Source: Pseudonocardia oceani (lineage in GTDB: Bacteria; Actinomycetota; Actinomycetes; Mycobacteriales; Pseudonocardiaceae). From it: a stretch of 64,000 nucleotides of DNA. The position numbers and the translations under genes were made by a program. Shown here one piece after another: positions 25,652 to 34,200 of the stretch. The stretch's first letter is position 1; every line of letters begins with the position of its first letter. The notes under the pieces were generated by a model. It saw only the letters and a program-made list of their open reading frames with translations. It searched no databases and had not been told where the DNA came from. The stretch lies in contig NZ_JADQDF010000001.1 of assembly GCF_019263585.2 (NCBI RefSeq), positions 1,860,001 through 1,924,000 on the forward strand. Reading direction: 5' to 3'.

Positions 25652-26557
25652 TCACTGCAGCGGGAACGGCGGCTGCCACCACCACGGCTCGTCGACGACC
25701 TCGACCGCCACCACCCACTTCACCCACCAGAACCCGCGCCGCCCGGGCGCGACGAGCCGCACCGGCGCCCCGTGCCCGGCCGTGAGCCTGCGCCCGGCCA
25801 GGTGCGTGGCCAGCAGCAGCGTGCCGGCCTCGGCCGCCGGGAAGCGGCGGCGGTACCCGGTGGCCGAGACGACGTCGACCGACGCGCCCGCGGGCAGGCC
25901 GAGGTCGGCCACGCGCACGCCCCGCCACTCCTGCTCGGTGTACCAGCCGCCGGTGCAGTCGAGCACCGCGCGCACGGTCGTCGGCGGGAGCGCGGCGAGG
26001 TCGACCTCACCGCCCGGCACCCGCAGCGGCCGCCCGGGCAGCCGCGGCACCGGGTCGAACATCCACTGCGTGACGGGCACGGCGGTCGCGTCGGCGATCC
26101 CGTGCGATCCGGTCTCCCGCCGCTCCCGCCCCGGCGCCACGAGCCACAGCAGCGCCGACCCGGCGACGACCCCGGTGCCGAGCAGGGCACGGCGACGGTC
26201 GACGTCGGTGCGCCGGACCAGCGGCCGCCACCGCGCCCGTCGCGCCCGGTCCCGTGTGCGGTGGTGGACCACCACGTGCGCCGCGGCCAGCAGCGCGAAC
26301 CCCGCCAGGGCCAGGCCCATCACCTTCCGCGACCGTCCCGGCCGCCGCAGCCCCCGCCGGACGATGCGGGACTTCGCCGGGAGGAGGAGCAGCAGCCCCA
26401 GCCCGGACGCTCCGTGGACGCCGACGACCCACTGCGCCAGACCCGGCGTCCCGACGGCGAAGGCCAGCACGCCGCTCGCCGTGACCGTCACTATCAGTAC
26501 CAGGACCGTCACGTTGACGGTCCGTGCCGCCCCGTTCATGCGCCCACCGTTCCGCAT
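25652..26557 (-). CDS. Membrane-anchored molybdopterin oxidoreductase (sulfite-oxidase fold)
   Basis: A 301-aa protein. The N-terminal half has about three TM segments (near 12-33, 40-58, 80-100) recalling a cytochrome-b561-like anchor, then a fourth hydrophobic stretch after DRRRALLGTG (about 124-140). The C-terminal half (about 150-301) is a short sulfite-oxidase/MsrP-type molybdopterin domain; LDCTGGWYTEQEW holds the Cys that should bind molybdenum. Family members reduce S- or N-oxides or oxidise sulfite. The domain is shorter than MsrP. Starts at ATG 26557 or ATG 26539 are both possible. Its stop is 12 bp from the convergent acetyltransferase stop. Confidence 0.75.
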   Translation of the reverse strand: MRNGGRMNGAARTVNVTVLVLIVTVTASGVLAFAVGTPGLAQWVVGVHGASGLGLLLLLPAKSRIVRRGLRRPGRSRKVMGLALAGFALLAAAHVVVHHRTRDRARRARWRPLVRRTDVDRRRALLGTGVVAGSALLWLVAPGRERRETGSHGIADATAVPVTQWMFDPVPRLPGRPLRVPGGEVDLAALPPTTVRAVLDCTGGWYTEQEWRGVRVADLGLPAGASVDVVSATGYRRRFPAAEAGTLLLATHLAGRRLTAGHGAPVRLVAPGRRGFWWVKWVVAVEVVDEPWWWQPPFPLQ

Positions 26558-26675
26558 CCGGCACGATCAGTGATCGACTTCGAGGTTCACCCTGACCCGA
26601 ACGGGTGGTCCGGCCGAAAGACTGTCACGCCGGAGGCCCTTCCGACGCTGTACTAGATGACTAGGAGGTGATCCG

Positions 26676-26912
26676 GTGCCGGAGAACACGACTTCCGACG
26701 AGGCGACGCTGGTCGCAGCGGCCGAGAAGCTCACGCAGTGCGACGGATACGTAGTGCTGGCCGTCGACCCCCAGACCGGGGAGGTCGACGCCCACGGGCC
26801 GTTCGACGGACTGACGGCGACCATCAAGGCCGACCAGCTCCGCCGCGACTTCGACCGCGGCGGTCTGGAGGACGTCACGGTGGGCGTCGTCCGTCTGCAC
26901 AGCTCGACCTGA
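26676..26912 (+). CDS. Small conserved acidic protein, unknown function
   Basis: A 78-aa protein with a very good AGGAGGTG ribosome binding site 7 nt before GTG 26676, which supports it as a real gene. It reads as a compact alpha/beta protein: helix LVAAAEKLTQ, strands YVVLAVDP and VTVGVVRLH. One cysteine, no membrane segment, no motif I recognise. It stands alone between a molybdopterin protein and deoC. Its stop codon opens the first unit of a 17-bp tandem repeat. Confidence 0.6.
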   Translation: MPENTTSDEATLVAAAEKLTQCDGYVVLAVDPQTGEVDAHGPFDGLTATIKADQLRRDFDRGGLEDVTVGVVRLHSST

Positions 26913-26960
26913 TCCACAGCTCCACCTGATCCACAGCCCCACCTGATCCACAGCTCCATC
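26910..26960 (+). repeat. Three tandem 17-bp units with DnaA-box-like TGATCCACA
   Basis: Units TGATCCACAGCTCCACC, TGATCCACAGCCCCACC and TGATCCACAGCTCCATC run head to tail, preceded by a decayed partial copy in the end of the small gene. TGATCCACA is one change from the E. coli DnaA box TTATCCACA. A further single copy of TGATCCACAGCTC lies at 32971. Confidence 0.8.
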
Positions 26961-27067
26961 CGTTCCACCGCTCCGCACCGGACATGCTCCGCGCCCGCCG
27001 CGCCTCCCGCGCGGCGGGCGCGGCACATCCGGGACGTGCGCGGGGGATCCCGGCCTACAGTGGCTCC

Positions 27068-28057
27068 GTGACGACGACCGTTCCGGCCCCACGCACCGGG
27101 TCGCGCGCAGCCGAGTTCACCGACGCCGTGCGCGACGACGCCTCACTGCGCCGCTTCCTGCACGGGCTCCCGGGCGTCGACCAGGTCGGCCTCGAGCGGC
27201 GCTCGGCCGCGCTGGCCACCCGCAGCATCAAGAAGGAGTCCAAGCTCCGGGCGCTCGACACGGCGATCTCGATGATCGACCTGACGACGCTGGAGGGCTC
27301 CGACACCCCCGGCAAGGTCCGCTCCCTGTGCGCGCAGGCCCGCCGTCCCGACCCCGAGCACCCCGGCGTCCCGCCCGTGGCGGCCGTCTGCGTCTACCCC
27401 GACCTCGCGGGCGTCGCGGTCGAGGCGCTGCGCGGTTCCGGCGTCGCGGTCGCCGCGGTCGCCACCGCGTTCCCGGCCGGCCGGTCCTCGCGCGGGGTGA
27501 AGCTGGCCGACACCGCGCTGGCCGTCGACGCCGGCGCGTCCGAGATCGACATGGTGATCGACCGCGGGGCGTGGCTCAGCGGGCGCTACGGCCAGGTGTT
27601 CGACGAGATCGTGGCCGTGAGGGCGGCCTGCGGCAGTGACGACTCCTCCCGGGCGCACCTCAAGGTGATCCTGGAGACCGGCGAGCTCGCCGGGTACGAC
27701 GACGTCCGCCGCGCGGCGTGGCTCGCGCTGCTCGCGGGCGCCGACGTCGTCAAGACCTCCACGGGCAAGATCTCCCCCGCCGCGACGCTGCCCGTCGTGC
27801 AGGTGCTGCTGCAGTCCGTGCGCGACTGGCACCGCGCCACCGGCGAGTTCCGCGGGGTCAAGGCCGCGGGCGGCATCCGCACCGCGAAGGATGCCGTGAA
27901 GCACCTGGTGGCCGTGCACGAGGTCGCCGGCCCGCAGTGGCTGACGCCCGAGCTGTTCCGGTTCGGGGCGTCGTCGCTGCTGGGCGACCTGCTGCGCCAG
28001 CGCCGCACCCAGGCGCTGGGCCACTACGAGAGCACCGACCGGATCGGGAACGCCTGA
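27068..28057 (+). CDS. deoC: Deoxyribose-phosphate aldolase
   Basis: A 329-aa class I aldolase cleaving 2-deoxyribose-5-phosphate to glyceraldehyde-3-phosphate and acetaldehyde. The Schiff-base lysine is in DVVKTSTGK (Lys229); FRGVKAAGGIRTAKDAV holds the second active lysine and phosphate site. It is the longer form (about 320 aa) rather than the 220-aa bacterial form. GTG 27068 is the start. Its TGA shares a base with the ATG of an aldehyde dehydrogenase, a coupling that would handle the acetaldehyde product. Confidence 0.94.
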   Translation: MTTTVPAPRTGSRAAEFTDAVRDDASLRRFLHGLPGVDQVGLERRSAALATRSIKKESKLRALDTAISMIDLTTLEGSDTPGKVRSLCAQARRPDPEHPGVPPVAAVCVYPDLAGVAVEALRGSGVAVAAVATAFPAGRSSRGVKLADTALAVDAGASEIDMVIDRGAWLSGRYGQVFDEIVAVRAACGSDDSSRAHLKVILETGELAGYDDVRRAAWLALLAGADVVKTSTGKISPAATLPVVQVLLQSVRDWHRATGEFRGVKAAGGIRTAKDAVKHLVAVHEVAGPQWLTPELFRFGASSLLGDLLRQRRTQALGHYESTDRIGNA

Positions 28058-29490
28058 TGCCCACGTGGGAGTACTCGCCCGCCCCGGAGTCCGCCGCGCT
28101 CGCGCGGCTGCAGCCGAGCTACCGGCCCTTCGTCGACGGCGCGTTCGTCGACGGCGGCGGGGAGCCGCTGAAGACCGTCAACCCGGCCACGGAGGAGGTG
28201 CTGGCCGAGGTCGGCACCGCGTCCGCGCAGGACGTCGACACCGCCGTGGCCGCCGCCCGCCGGGCCCAGGAGACGACGTGGGGCCCGATGCCGGGCGCCG
28301 AGCGCGCCAAGTACCTGTTCCGCATCGCGCGGATCGTCGCCGAGCGCAGCCGCGAGCTCGCCGTCCTGGAGACCCTCGACAACGGCAAGCCGATCCGCGA
28401 GTCCCGCGACGTCGACGTCCCCACCGCGTCGGCACACCTGTTCCACCACGCGGGCTGGGCCGACAAGCTCGCCTACGCGGGCCTCGGGCCCGACCCGCGG
28501 CCCGTCGGCGTCGTCGGGGCGGTGATCCCGTGGAACTTCCCGCTGCTCATGGCCACCTGGAAGATCGCGCCGGCACTGGCGTGCGGCAACACGGTCGTCC
28601 TCAAGCCGGCCGAGACCACACCGCTCACCGCCCTCGTGCTCGCCGAGATCGCCGCCGAGGCCGGGCTGCCCGCGGGCGTGCTCAACGTGCTGCCCGGCGC
28701 CGGTGACGTCGGCGCGGCGCTGGTCGGGCACGAGGGGCTCGACAAGGTCGCGTTCACCGGCTCCACCGACGTCGGCAAGCAGATCCAGCAGCGCCTGGCC
28801 GGCACCGGCCGCCGCCTCACCCTGGAGCTCGGCGGGAAGGCGGCGAACATCGTCTACGACGACGCGCCGATCGACCAGGCCGTCGAGGGCGTCGTCGACG
28901 GGATCTTCTTCAACCAGGGCCACGTGTGCTGCGCGGGGTCGCGGCTGCTGGTGCAGGAGTCGATCGCCGAGGAGTTCTCCGAGCTGCTGCTGCGCCGCAT
29001 CGAGACGCTGCGCGTGGGCGACCCGCTCGACAAGAACACCGACGTCGGCGCGATCAACTCACGCGCTCAGCTCGACCGGATCGTCGACCTCGCCGCCGCG
29101 GGCGACGCCGAGGGCGCCCAGCGCTGGACCAGCTCCTGCCCGCTTCCTGAGCGCGGCCTGTTCTTCCCGCCGACCGTGTTCTCCGGCGTCGAGCAGACGA
29201 TGCGGGTGGCGCGCGAGGAGATCTTCGGGCCGGTGCTGTCGGTGCTGACGTTCCGCACGCCGGAGGAGGCCGTGGCCAAGGCGAACAACACGCCCTACGG
29301 CCTGTCGGCGGGGATCTGGACGGAGAAGGGCGCCAAGGCGATGTGGACGGCGCAGCGCCTGCGCGCCGGGGTGGTCTGGACCAACACCTTCAACCGCTTC
29401 GACCCCACCTCCCCCTTCGGCGGCTACCGGGAGTCGGGCTTCGGCCGCGAAGGCGGCCGGATCGGCCTGGAGGCCTACCTCGACGCCTGA
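28057..29490 (+). CDS. Aldehyde dehydrogenase, catalytic (ALDH16-type first half)
   Basis: A 477-aa NAD(P)-dependent aldehyde dehydrogenase. PWNFPLLMATWK holds the conserved Asn, TLELGGKAANIV the general-base Glu, and NQGHVCCAGSRL the catalytic Cys (Cys291 or 292). EEIFGPVLSVL and SPFGGYRESGFG are also intact. It follows deoC with a one-base overlap, so acetaldehyde from deoxyribose breakdown is a likely substrate. The next gene is a second, shorter ALDH without a catalytic half. The pair resembles the two halves of ALDH16 proteins. Confidence 0.9.
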   Translation: MPTWEYSPAPESAALARLQPSYRPFVDGAFVDGGGEPLKTVNPATEEVLAEVGTASAQDVDTAVAAARRAQETTWGPMPGAERAKYLFRIARIVAERSRELAVLETLDNGKPIRESRDVDVPTASAHLFHHAGWADKLAYAGLGPDPRPVGVVGAVIPWNFPLLMATWKIAPALACGNTVVLKPAETTPLTALVLAEIAAEAGLPAGVLNVLPGAGDVGAALVGHEGLDKVAFTGSTDVGKQIQQRLAGTGRRLTLELGGKAANIVYDDAPIDQAVEGVVDGIFFNQGHVCCAGSRLLVQESIAEEFSELLLRRIETLRVGDPLDKNTDVGAINSRAQLDRIVDLAAAGDAEGAQRWTSSCPLPERGLFFPPTVFSGVEQTMRVAREEIFGPVLSVLTFRTPEEAVAKANNTPYGLSAGIWTEKGAKAMWTAQRLRAGVVWTNTFNRFDPTSPFGGYRESGFGREGGRIGLEAYLDA

Positions 29491-29503
29491 GGCGGGCGCG
29501 AGC

Positions 29504-29571
29504 GGCGAACTCGCCGGGCGGGGGCGGGAAACTCGTCGGCGAGTTTTCCGGGGACGCGCGGCGAGTTCGCC
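29504..29571 (+). repeat. GGCGAGTTCGCC-type boxes between the two ALDH genes
   Basis: GGCGAACTCGCC (29504-29515), a hairpin made by GGAAACTCG and CGAGTTTTCC around 29528-29549, and GGCGAGTTCGCC (29560-29571) fill most of the 144-bp gap. The same box occurs twice at 57640-57672 and in a variant form at 34136. Probable transcript-end elements. Confidence 0.6.
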
Positions 29572-29634
29572 GGGGACTCCCGTCCTCTCCGCCGACGACG
29601 TACGCCGCGTGACGCGCCGAACTAGGCTGGGGCC

Positions 29635-30519
29635 GTGACCCTCTCCCCCGCCGCCGACGGCCGGCTGTCCGTCGCCAAGACGTTCAAGCTGTACGTGGGC
29701 GGGGCGTTCCCGCGCTCGGAGTCGGGACGCAGCTACCCCGTGTCCGACACGAAGGGCCGGTTGCTGGCCCACGCCGCGCTGGCCTCGCGCAAGGACGTCC
29801 GCGACGCCGTGGTCGCGGCGCGGGGGGCGTTCGGCGGGTGGTCGGGTGCCACGGCCTACAACCGCGGCCAGGTGCTCTACCGCGTCGCGGAGATGGTGCA
29901 GGCGCGCCACGAGCAGTTCGTCGACGACGTGGTGGCCGCCGAGGGCGGCACGCGCCGCAAGGCGGGCGGGATCGTGGACGCCGCGATCGACCGCTGGGTC
30001 TGGTACGCGGGCTGGACCGACAAGATCGCGTCGGTGCTCGGCTCGGTGAACCCGGTGGCGGGCCCGCTCGTCAACTGGTCGTCGCCGGAGCCGACGGGCG
30101 TGGTCGGCGTGCTGGCGCCGCAGGCGTCGTCGCTGCTCGGGCTCGTCGACGTCCTCGCGCCGGTGCTCGCCACCGGCTGCACCGCCGTCGTGGTGGCGAG
30201 CCGGGAGCGGCCGCTGCCGGCCGTCGGGCTCGGCGAGGTTCTGGCCACCTCCGACGTCCCGGGCGGCGTCGTCAACATCCTCACCGGCTCGACCGCGGAG
30301 CTGGCCCCGTGGCTCGCCGCGCACGGCGACGTCGCGGCGCTCGACCTCGCCGGGGCCGACGCCGAGCTCGCGGTCGCCTGCGAGCGCGCCGCGGCCGGCA
30401 CCGTCAAGCGGGTCGTGCCGCGCCCGGCCGCCGAACCCGACCACGCGCGCGTTCCGGGCACGGCCCGGCTGCGGGCCTTCACCGAGATCAAGACGGTGTG
30501 GCACCCCGTGGGTCGCTGA
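29635..30519 (+). CDS. Non-catalytic short aldehyde dehydrogenase-like protein
   Basis: A 294-aa protein matching the N-terminal NAD-binding half of aldehyde dehydrogenases: KTFKLYVGGAFPRSESGR, then PTGVVGVLAPQASSLLGLVD where a working enzyme has PWNFP. There is no ELGGK Glu and no catalytic Cys region; the chain goes from DVAALDLAGADAELA to the C-terminal FTEIKTVWHP. So it cannot catalyse by itself. The second half of ALDH16 proteins is degenerate in the same way, so this may be a structural partner of the gene before it. Start is GTG 29635. Clean open frame and normal codon use argue against a decaying pseudogene. Confidence 0.78.
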   Translation: MTLSPAADGRLSVAKTFKLYVGGAFPRSESGRSYPVSDTKGRLLAHAALASRKDVRDAVVAARGAFGGWSGATAYNRGQVLYRVAEMVQARHEQFVDDVVAAEGGTRRKAGGIVDAAIDRWVWYAGWTDKIASVLGSVNPVAGPLVNWSSPEPTGVVGVLAPQASSLLGLVDVLAPVLATGCTAVVVASRERPLPAVGLGEVLATSDVPGGVVNILTGSTAELAPWLAAHGDVAALDLAGADAELAVACERAAAGTVKRVVPRPAAEPDHARVPGTARLRAFTEIKTVWHPVGR

Positions 30520-30545
30520 CCGCACCGGGTCCTAGGCTCCGTGCC

Positions 30546-31778
30546 GTGGCCAGCGACATCGTCCCGATCCAGCTCTCCCTCACCGAGGGCGACCTCGTCA
30601 CGCTCTGGGCGCCGCGGTGGCGCGAGGACGGCGAGGAGTGGGAGGCCTTTCTCGGCGACGACGACGCGCTGTTCGCCTTCCCCGAGGTCGCGCAGCTCGC
30701 GGCGTTCGTCCGCACGGCCCGGGAGCACGACCTCGTCGACCACCCCGCCTGGTCGGTCGTCCCCGACCTCACCGTCGCCGAGCTGACGCCCGAGGAGACG
30801 CAGACCTACGACGTCATCGGCGTCCCCGAGCTGGCGGCCGAGGAGGCCGACCAGTGGACGATCGGCGAGCTGCACGAGATCGTCGGGATGGTCCGCTCGA
30901 TCGCCGACGTGTGCGAGCTCGACGTCGTCACCGAGGTCCTCGACTCCGCCCCCGGCTTCGGGCTGCTCCACCAGGGCACGCTGCCGTTCGTCGGGCGCGA
31001 GGGCGGGCGGCTGTGGGCCCAGCTCGTCGCCGTGATCGCCGAGCGCTGGGACGACGTCGTCGACGCGCTGGACGACCTCGTCGACACCCCCGACGTCGAC
31101 CCCGCGGCGCTCGGGGCGGCGCGCAAGGAGGAGGTCGCGGAGGCCGCCCCCGCCCCCGCCGACGCCCTGCTCCCCGCCGACGACACCGACGAGCAGGACG
31201 AGGACGTCGACCCGGACGTGCCCGTGGGCTTCTGGGACGAGGTCGGCATCCACCCGATCCGCATCACCACCCGCGACGGCGAGTTCGTGACGCTGCGCTG
31301 CTTCATCGACGACACCCCCCTGTTCCTGGGCTCCGGCGGCACGATCGAGGTGTTCGGCAGCGAGCGCGCGCTGGCCCGCTGGATCGCCGAGGACGGCGCC
31401 GACGGGCACGACCTGACGGCGGCGTCCACGTGGGTCGAGGTCGTCGACCGGGCCGCGGTGGGCGAGCTGGAGGTCGAGGTCGACCCGCTCGACACCTACG
31501 TCCTCACCGGGCTGGCCGACGACATCGGCGAGGGCGTCGTGGCCGTCGACGGGACGCAGCTGGAGCGGGCCGTCGAGCTGATCCGCGACGTCGCCGAGTG
31601 GGCGGGCGACGACGAGCCGGCCGAGGCGCTGGCCGAGAGCCAGCCGCTGGGCTGGCTCGTGTCGTTCGTCGTGCGCCCCAACCCGACGCGGCTGGCGCCC
31701 AGCGCGCCCTTCGACCGGGAGTCCGAGCGGTTCCGCGGGCTCGTCGACGACGTGTCCGCGCGGCTGCACGTCCACTGA
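30546..31778 (+). CDS. Acidic two-repeat protein, unknown function
   Basis: A 410-aa, strongly acidic soluble protein conserved in position near add in related genomes as far as I recall. It looks duplicated: DLVTLWAPRWREDGEEWEAF...LAAFVRTA in the first third and EFVTLRCFIDDTPLFL...ALARWIAED in the last third follow the same pattern of strand, acidic turn and helix. The middle (about 195-225) is a low-complexity Ala/Pro/Asp/Glu linker. No catalytic motif or membrane segment. It is 26 bp after the short ALDH gene and so probably in the deoC transcript. Confidence 0.65.
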   Translation: MASDIVPIQLSLTEGDLVTLWAPRWREDGEEWEAFLGDDDALFAFPEVAQLAAFVRTAREHDLVDHPAWSVVPDLTVAELTPEETQTYDVIGVPELAAEEADQWTIGELHEIVGMVRSIADVCELDVVTEVLDSAPGFGLLHQGTLPFVGREGGRLWAQLVAVIAERWDDVVDALDDLVDTPDVDPAALGAARKEEVAEAAPAPADALLPADDTDEQDEDVDPDVPVGFWDEVGIHPIRITTRDGEFVTLRCFIDDTPLFLGSGGTIEVFGSERALARWIAEDGADGHDLTAASTWVEVVDRAAVGELEVEVDPLDTYVLTGLADDIGEGVVAVDGTQLERAVELIRDVAEWAGDDEPAEALAESQPLGWLVSFVVRPNPTRLAPSAPFDRESERFRGLVDDVSARLHVH

Positions 31779-31784
31779 GCCCGG

Positions 31785-32873
31785 CTACGCCTGCAGTGCG
31801 GCGTACCCGGGCTTGATGACGTCGTCGATCAGGGCGAGGCGCTCGTCGAAGCCGATGAACGCCGACTTCATCGCGTTGACCGTGAACCACTGCAGGTCGG
31901 CCCAGCCGTAGCCGAACGTCTCGGCCAGCGCGGTCATCTCGCGGCTCATCGACACGTCGGACATCAGGCGGTTGTCGGTGTTGACCGTGACGCGGAACCG
32001 CAGCTTCGCGAGCAGGCCGATCGGGTGCTCGGCCAGCGAGCGCGCCGCGCCCGTGTGCAGGTTCGACGTCGGGCACATCTCCAGCGGGATGCGCATGTCG
32101 CGGACGTAGGCGGCGAGGCGGCCCAGCGTCGCGCCGCCGTCGTCGTCGACGGTGATGTCGTCGACGATGCGGACACCGTGGCCGAGCCGGTCGGCCCCGC
32201 ACCACTGCAGCGCCTCCCAGATCGACGGCAGCCCGAACGCCTCGCCCGCGTGGATCGTGAAGTGGCCGTTCTGCTGGCGGACGTACTCGAACGCGTCGAG
32301 GTGGCGGGTGGGCGGGAAGCCGGCCTCGGCGCCGGCGATGTCGAAGCCGACGACGCCGGTGTCGCGGTAGCGGATGGCCAGCTCGGCGATCTCGCGGCTG
32401 CGGGCGGCGTGGCGCATCGCGGTGAGCAGGCACCCCACCCGGATGCGCCGGCCGCGCTCCGCGGCGCGGGCCGTGCCGACCCGGAAGCCCTCCAGCACCG
32501 CCTCGACGACGGCCGCGAGCTCCAGCCCGGCCTCGACGTGCAGCTCGGGCGCGAAGCGCACCTCGGCGTAGACGACGCCGTCGTCGGCGAGGTCCTCGGC
32601 GCACTCGGCCGCGACCCGCACGAGCGCGTCGGCCGTCTGCATGACGCCGACCGTGTGCCCGAACGTCTCCAGGTAGCGCACCAGCGACCCCGAGTGCGCG
32701 GCCTCGAGGAACCACCGGCCCAGCGCGGGGACGTCGGTGGTCGGCAGCGCGGAGTAACCGACCGCCTCCGCCAGGTCGACCACGGTGGCCGGGCGCAGTC
32801 CGCCGTCCAGGTGGTCGTGGAGCAGCACCTTGGGGGCGTCGCGGACGGTCTCGAGGTTCAGGTCTACGGCCAC
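31785..32873 (-). CDS. add: Adenosine deaminase
   Basis: A 362-aa zinc enzyme that deaminates adenosine and deoxyadenosine to inosine forms. LLHDHLDGG (about 17-25) supplies two zinc His, IHAGEA (about 208-213) a zinc His and the catalytic Glu, GHGVRI (about 231-236) the next His, and VTVNTDNR (about 291-298) the zinc Asp. Length is normal. The inosine product feeds PunA. It corresponds to Rv3313c. It ends 6 bp from the convergent acidic-protein gene, and its GTG start is divergent from a coiled-coil gene. Confidence 0.94.
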   Translation of the reverse strand: MAVDLNLETVRDAPKVLLHDHLDGGLRPATVVDLAEAVGYSALPTTDVPALGRWFLEAAHSGSLVRYLETFGHTVGVMQTADALVRVAAECAEDLADDGVVYAEVRFAPELHVEAGLELAAVVEAVLEGFRVGTARAAERGRRIRVGCLLTAMRHAARSREIAELAIRYRDTGVVGFDIAGAEAGFPPTRHLDAFEYVRQQNGHFTIHAGEAFGLPSIWEALQWCGADRLGHGVRIVDDITVDDDGGATLGRLAAYVRDMRIPLEMCPTSNLHTGAARSLAEHPIGLLAKLRFRVTVNTDNRLMSDVSMSREMTALAETFGYGWADLQWFTVNAMKSAFIGFDERLALIDDVIKPGYAALQA

Positions 32874-33032
32874 GCGTGCACGCTAGAACACCACGTCACG
32901 GGGCGTCCTCCGGGCGGCCGCACTGCTCCGAACGAGCGAGCGCGCCTCCGAACGGGGAGCCGCGGACGAGTGATCCACAGCTCTCGCTACGCTGAGTGCT
33001 CCACGCCCGCTCAGAGGAAGCTCCCCGCCGCC

Positions 33033-34112
33033 ATGAGCAATGACTCGATCCAGTCGTTCGACCGCATGCGCGGCATGCTGGTGCGCGCCGCGGAGATCCG
33101 CGACAGCGAGCAGCAGCAGATCTTCGACTCCCTCGACGAGATCCACGCCCGCCTCGCCGCGCTCGACGCTCTCGGCACCGTGCGCAAGCGGCTCACCGAG
33201 CTGCCCGACCGCACCGAGGTCAGCGTCCTGGCCGAGCGGCTCGACGAGACCGTCGCCAAGCTCGACCAGCAGGACGCCACGCTGGCCACCGTGCTGCGCG
33301 CGCTGGAGTCGCTGCCCGACAAGCTGGCCAAGCCCTTCGCCCAGCTCGACGGCCGGCTCGACGGGGTGGCCGGGCGCATGGAGGGCATCTCCGGGCGGAT
33401 GGACGGGCTCGACGACCGCCTCGGCGGCCTGCACAAGCGCCTCGACGACCTCGACAACCGCCTCGACCGCCACGAGATGCGCCTCGACGCCATGCCGTCC
33501 TCGGTCGGCACGCCGATCAAGGAGCGCATCGACGGGGTCGAGCGCGTGGTCCGCGAGCAGCTCGACGGCGCCTCCCGCGCGTTCGACGAGACCGGTGAGG
33601 GCCTGCGCAACCTGCTCGGCGACACCAGCGTCGGCCTGCACCGGCGTCTGGAGGACCTGGCCTCGCGTCCCGCCGTCGACCCGACGGAGCCGCTCGACGC
33701 CCTCGCCCGGCGCCTGGAGGCGCTCGCCGACCGGCTCGACGTCGTCGACCAGGCCGTGACCGACCGCCTCGAGGGGCTCGACAAGGCCGTCGACGGCAAG
33801 TTCGGCTCGCTCGACGGCCGCCTCGACGAGAAGCTCGGCCGCATCGACGCCGTGCTGGTGGAGCGCCCCGACGCCGCCGCGGTGCGCGGGCTGGTGGAGC
33901 GGGCCAACGAGGAGTCCGAGCGGCGCAACGCCGGGCAGCTCGACGAGGCCATGGCCACGTTCGCGGAGCTCATCCTGGGCCGCGGCGGCCAGCCGCAGTC
34001 CCCGCCCCCGCCGCCCCGCCCGAGCCAGCGCCGGGCCCGCAAGGTCACGGTGAAGTCGTCGAACGGGGCGTCGGCGGGCGACACGGTCACCGACGACCCC
34101 GACGACGAGTAG
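33033..34112 (+). CDS. Coiled-coil protein, unknown function
   Basis: A 359-aa protein that is almost all heptad-type helix. Repeats such as LDGRLDGVAGRMEG, DDRLGGLHKRLDDLDNRLD and RLEALADRLDVVD run from residue 30 to 290 and predict a long coiled-coil rod. The C-terminus is Pro- and Lys/Arg-rich (PPPPPRPSQRRARKVTVK), possibly binding DNA or membrane. No enzyme motif. ATG 33033 follows a GAGGAAG site. The gene stands alone between add and deoA, with promoter-like TACGCT at about 32988. A scaffold or cytoskeleton-like role is only a guess. Confidence 0.6.
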   Translation: MSNDSIQSFDRMRGMLVRAAEIRDSEQQQIFDSLDEIHARLAALDALGTVRKRLTELPDRTEVSVLAERLDETVAKLDQQDATLATVLRALESLPDKLAKPFAQLDGRLDGVAGRMEGISGRMDGLDDRLGGLHKRLDDLDNRLDRHEMRLDAMPSSVGTPIKERIDGVERVVREQLDGASRAFDETGEGLRNLLGDTSVGLHRRLEDLASRPAVDPTEPLDALARRLEALADRLDVVDQAVTDRLEGLDKAVDGKFGSLDGRLDEKLGRIDAVLVERPDAAAVRGLVERANEESERRNAGQLDEAMATFAELILGRGGQPQSPPPPPRPSQRRARKVTVKSSNGASAGDTVTDDPDDE

Positions 34113-34135
34113 CCAGCACACCGAACGCAGGGCCC

Positions 34136-34147
34136 GGCGAGTTCACC
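34136..34147 (+). repeat. GGCGAGTTCACC variant box
   Basis: A one-base variant of the GGCGAGTTCGCC box in the 88-bp space between the convergent coiled-coil gene and deoA. Confidence 0.4.
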
Positions 34148-34200
34148 GATCACGCCCGGCGGGTCCTCCGATCCGGACCGGCGGCGGGCCGGGCCGGGCC

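Noticed and set aside
29635..30519. The short ALDH as a pseudogene fragment
   Set aside because: The frame is intact, begins with a proper start, keeps a characteristic C-terminus (EIKTVWHP) and normal codon bias, so a functional non-catalytic protein is more likely.
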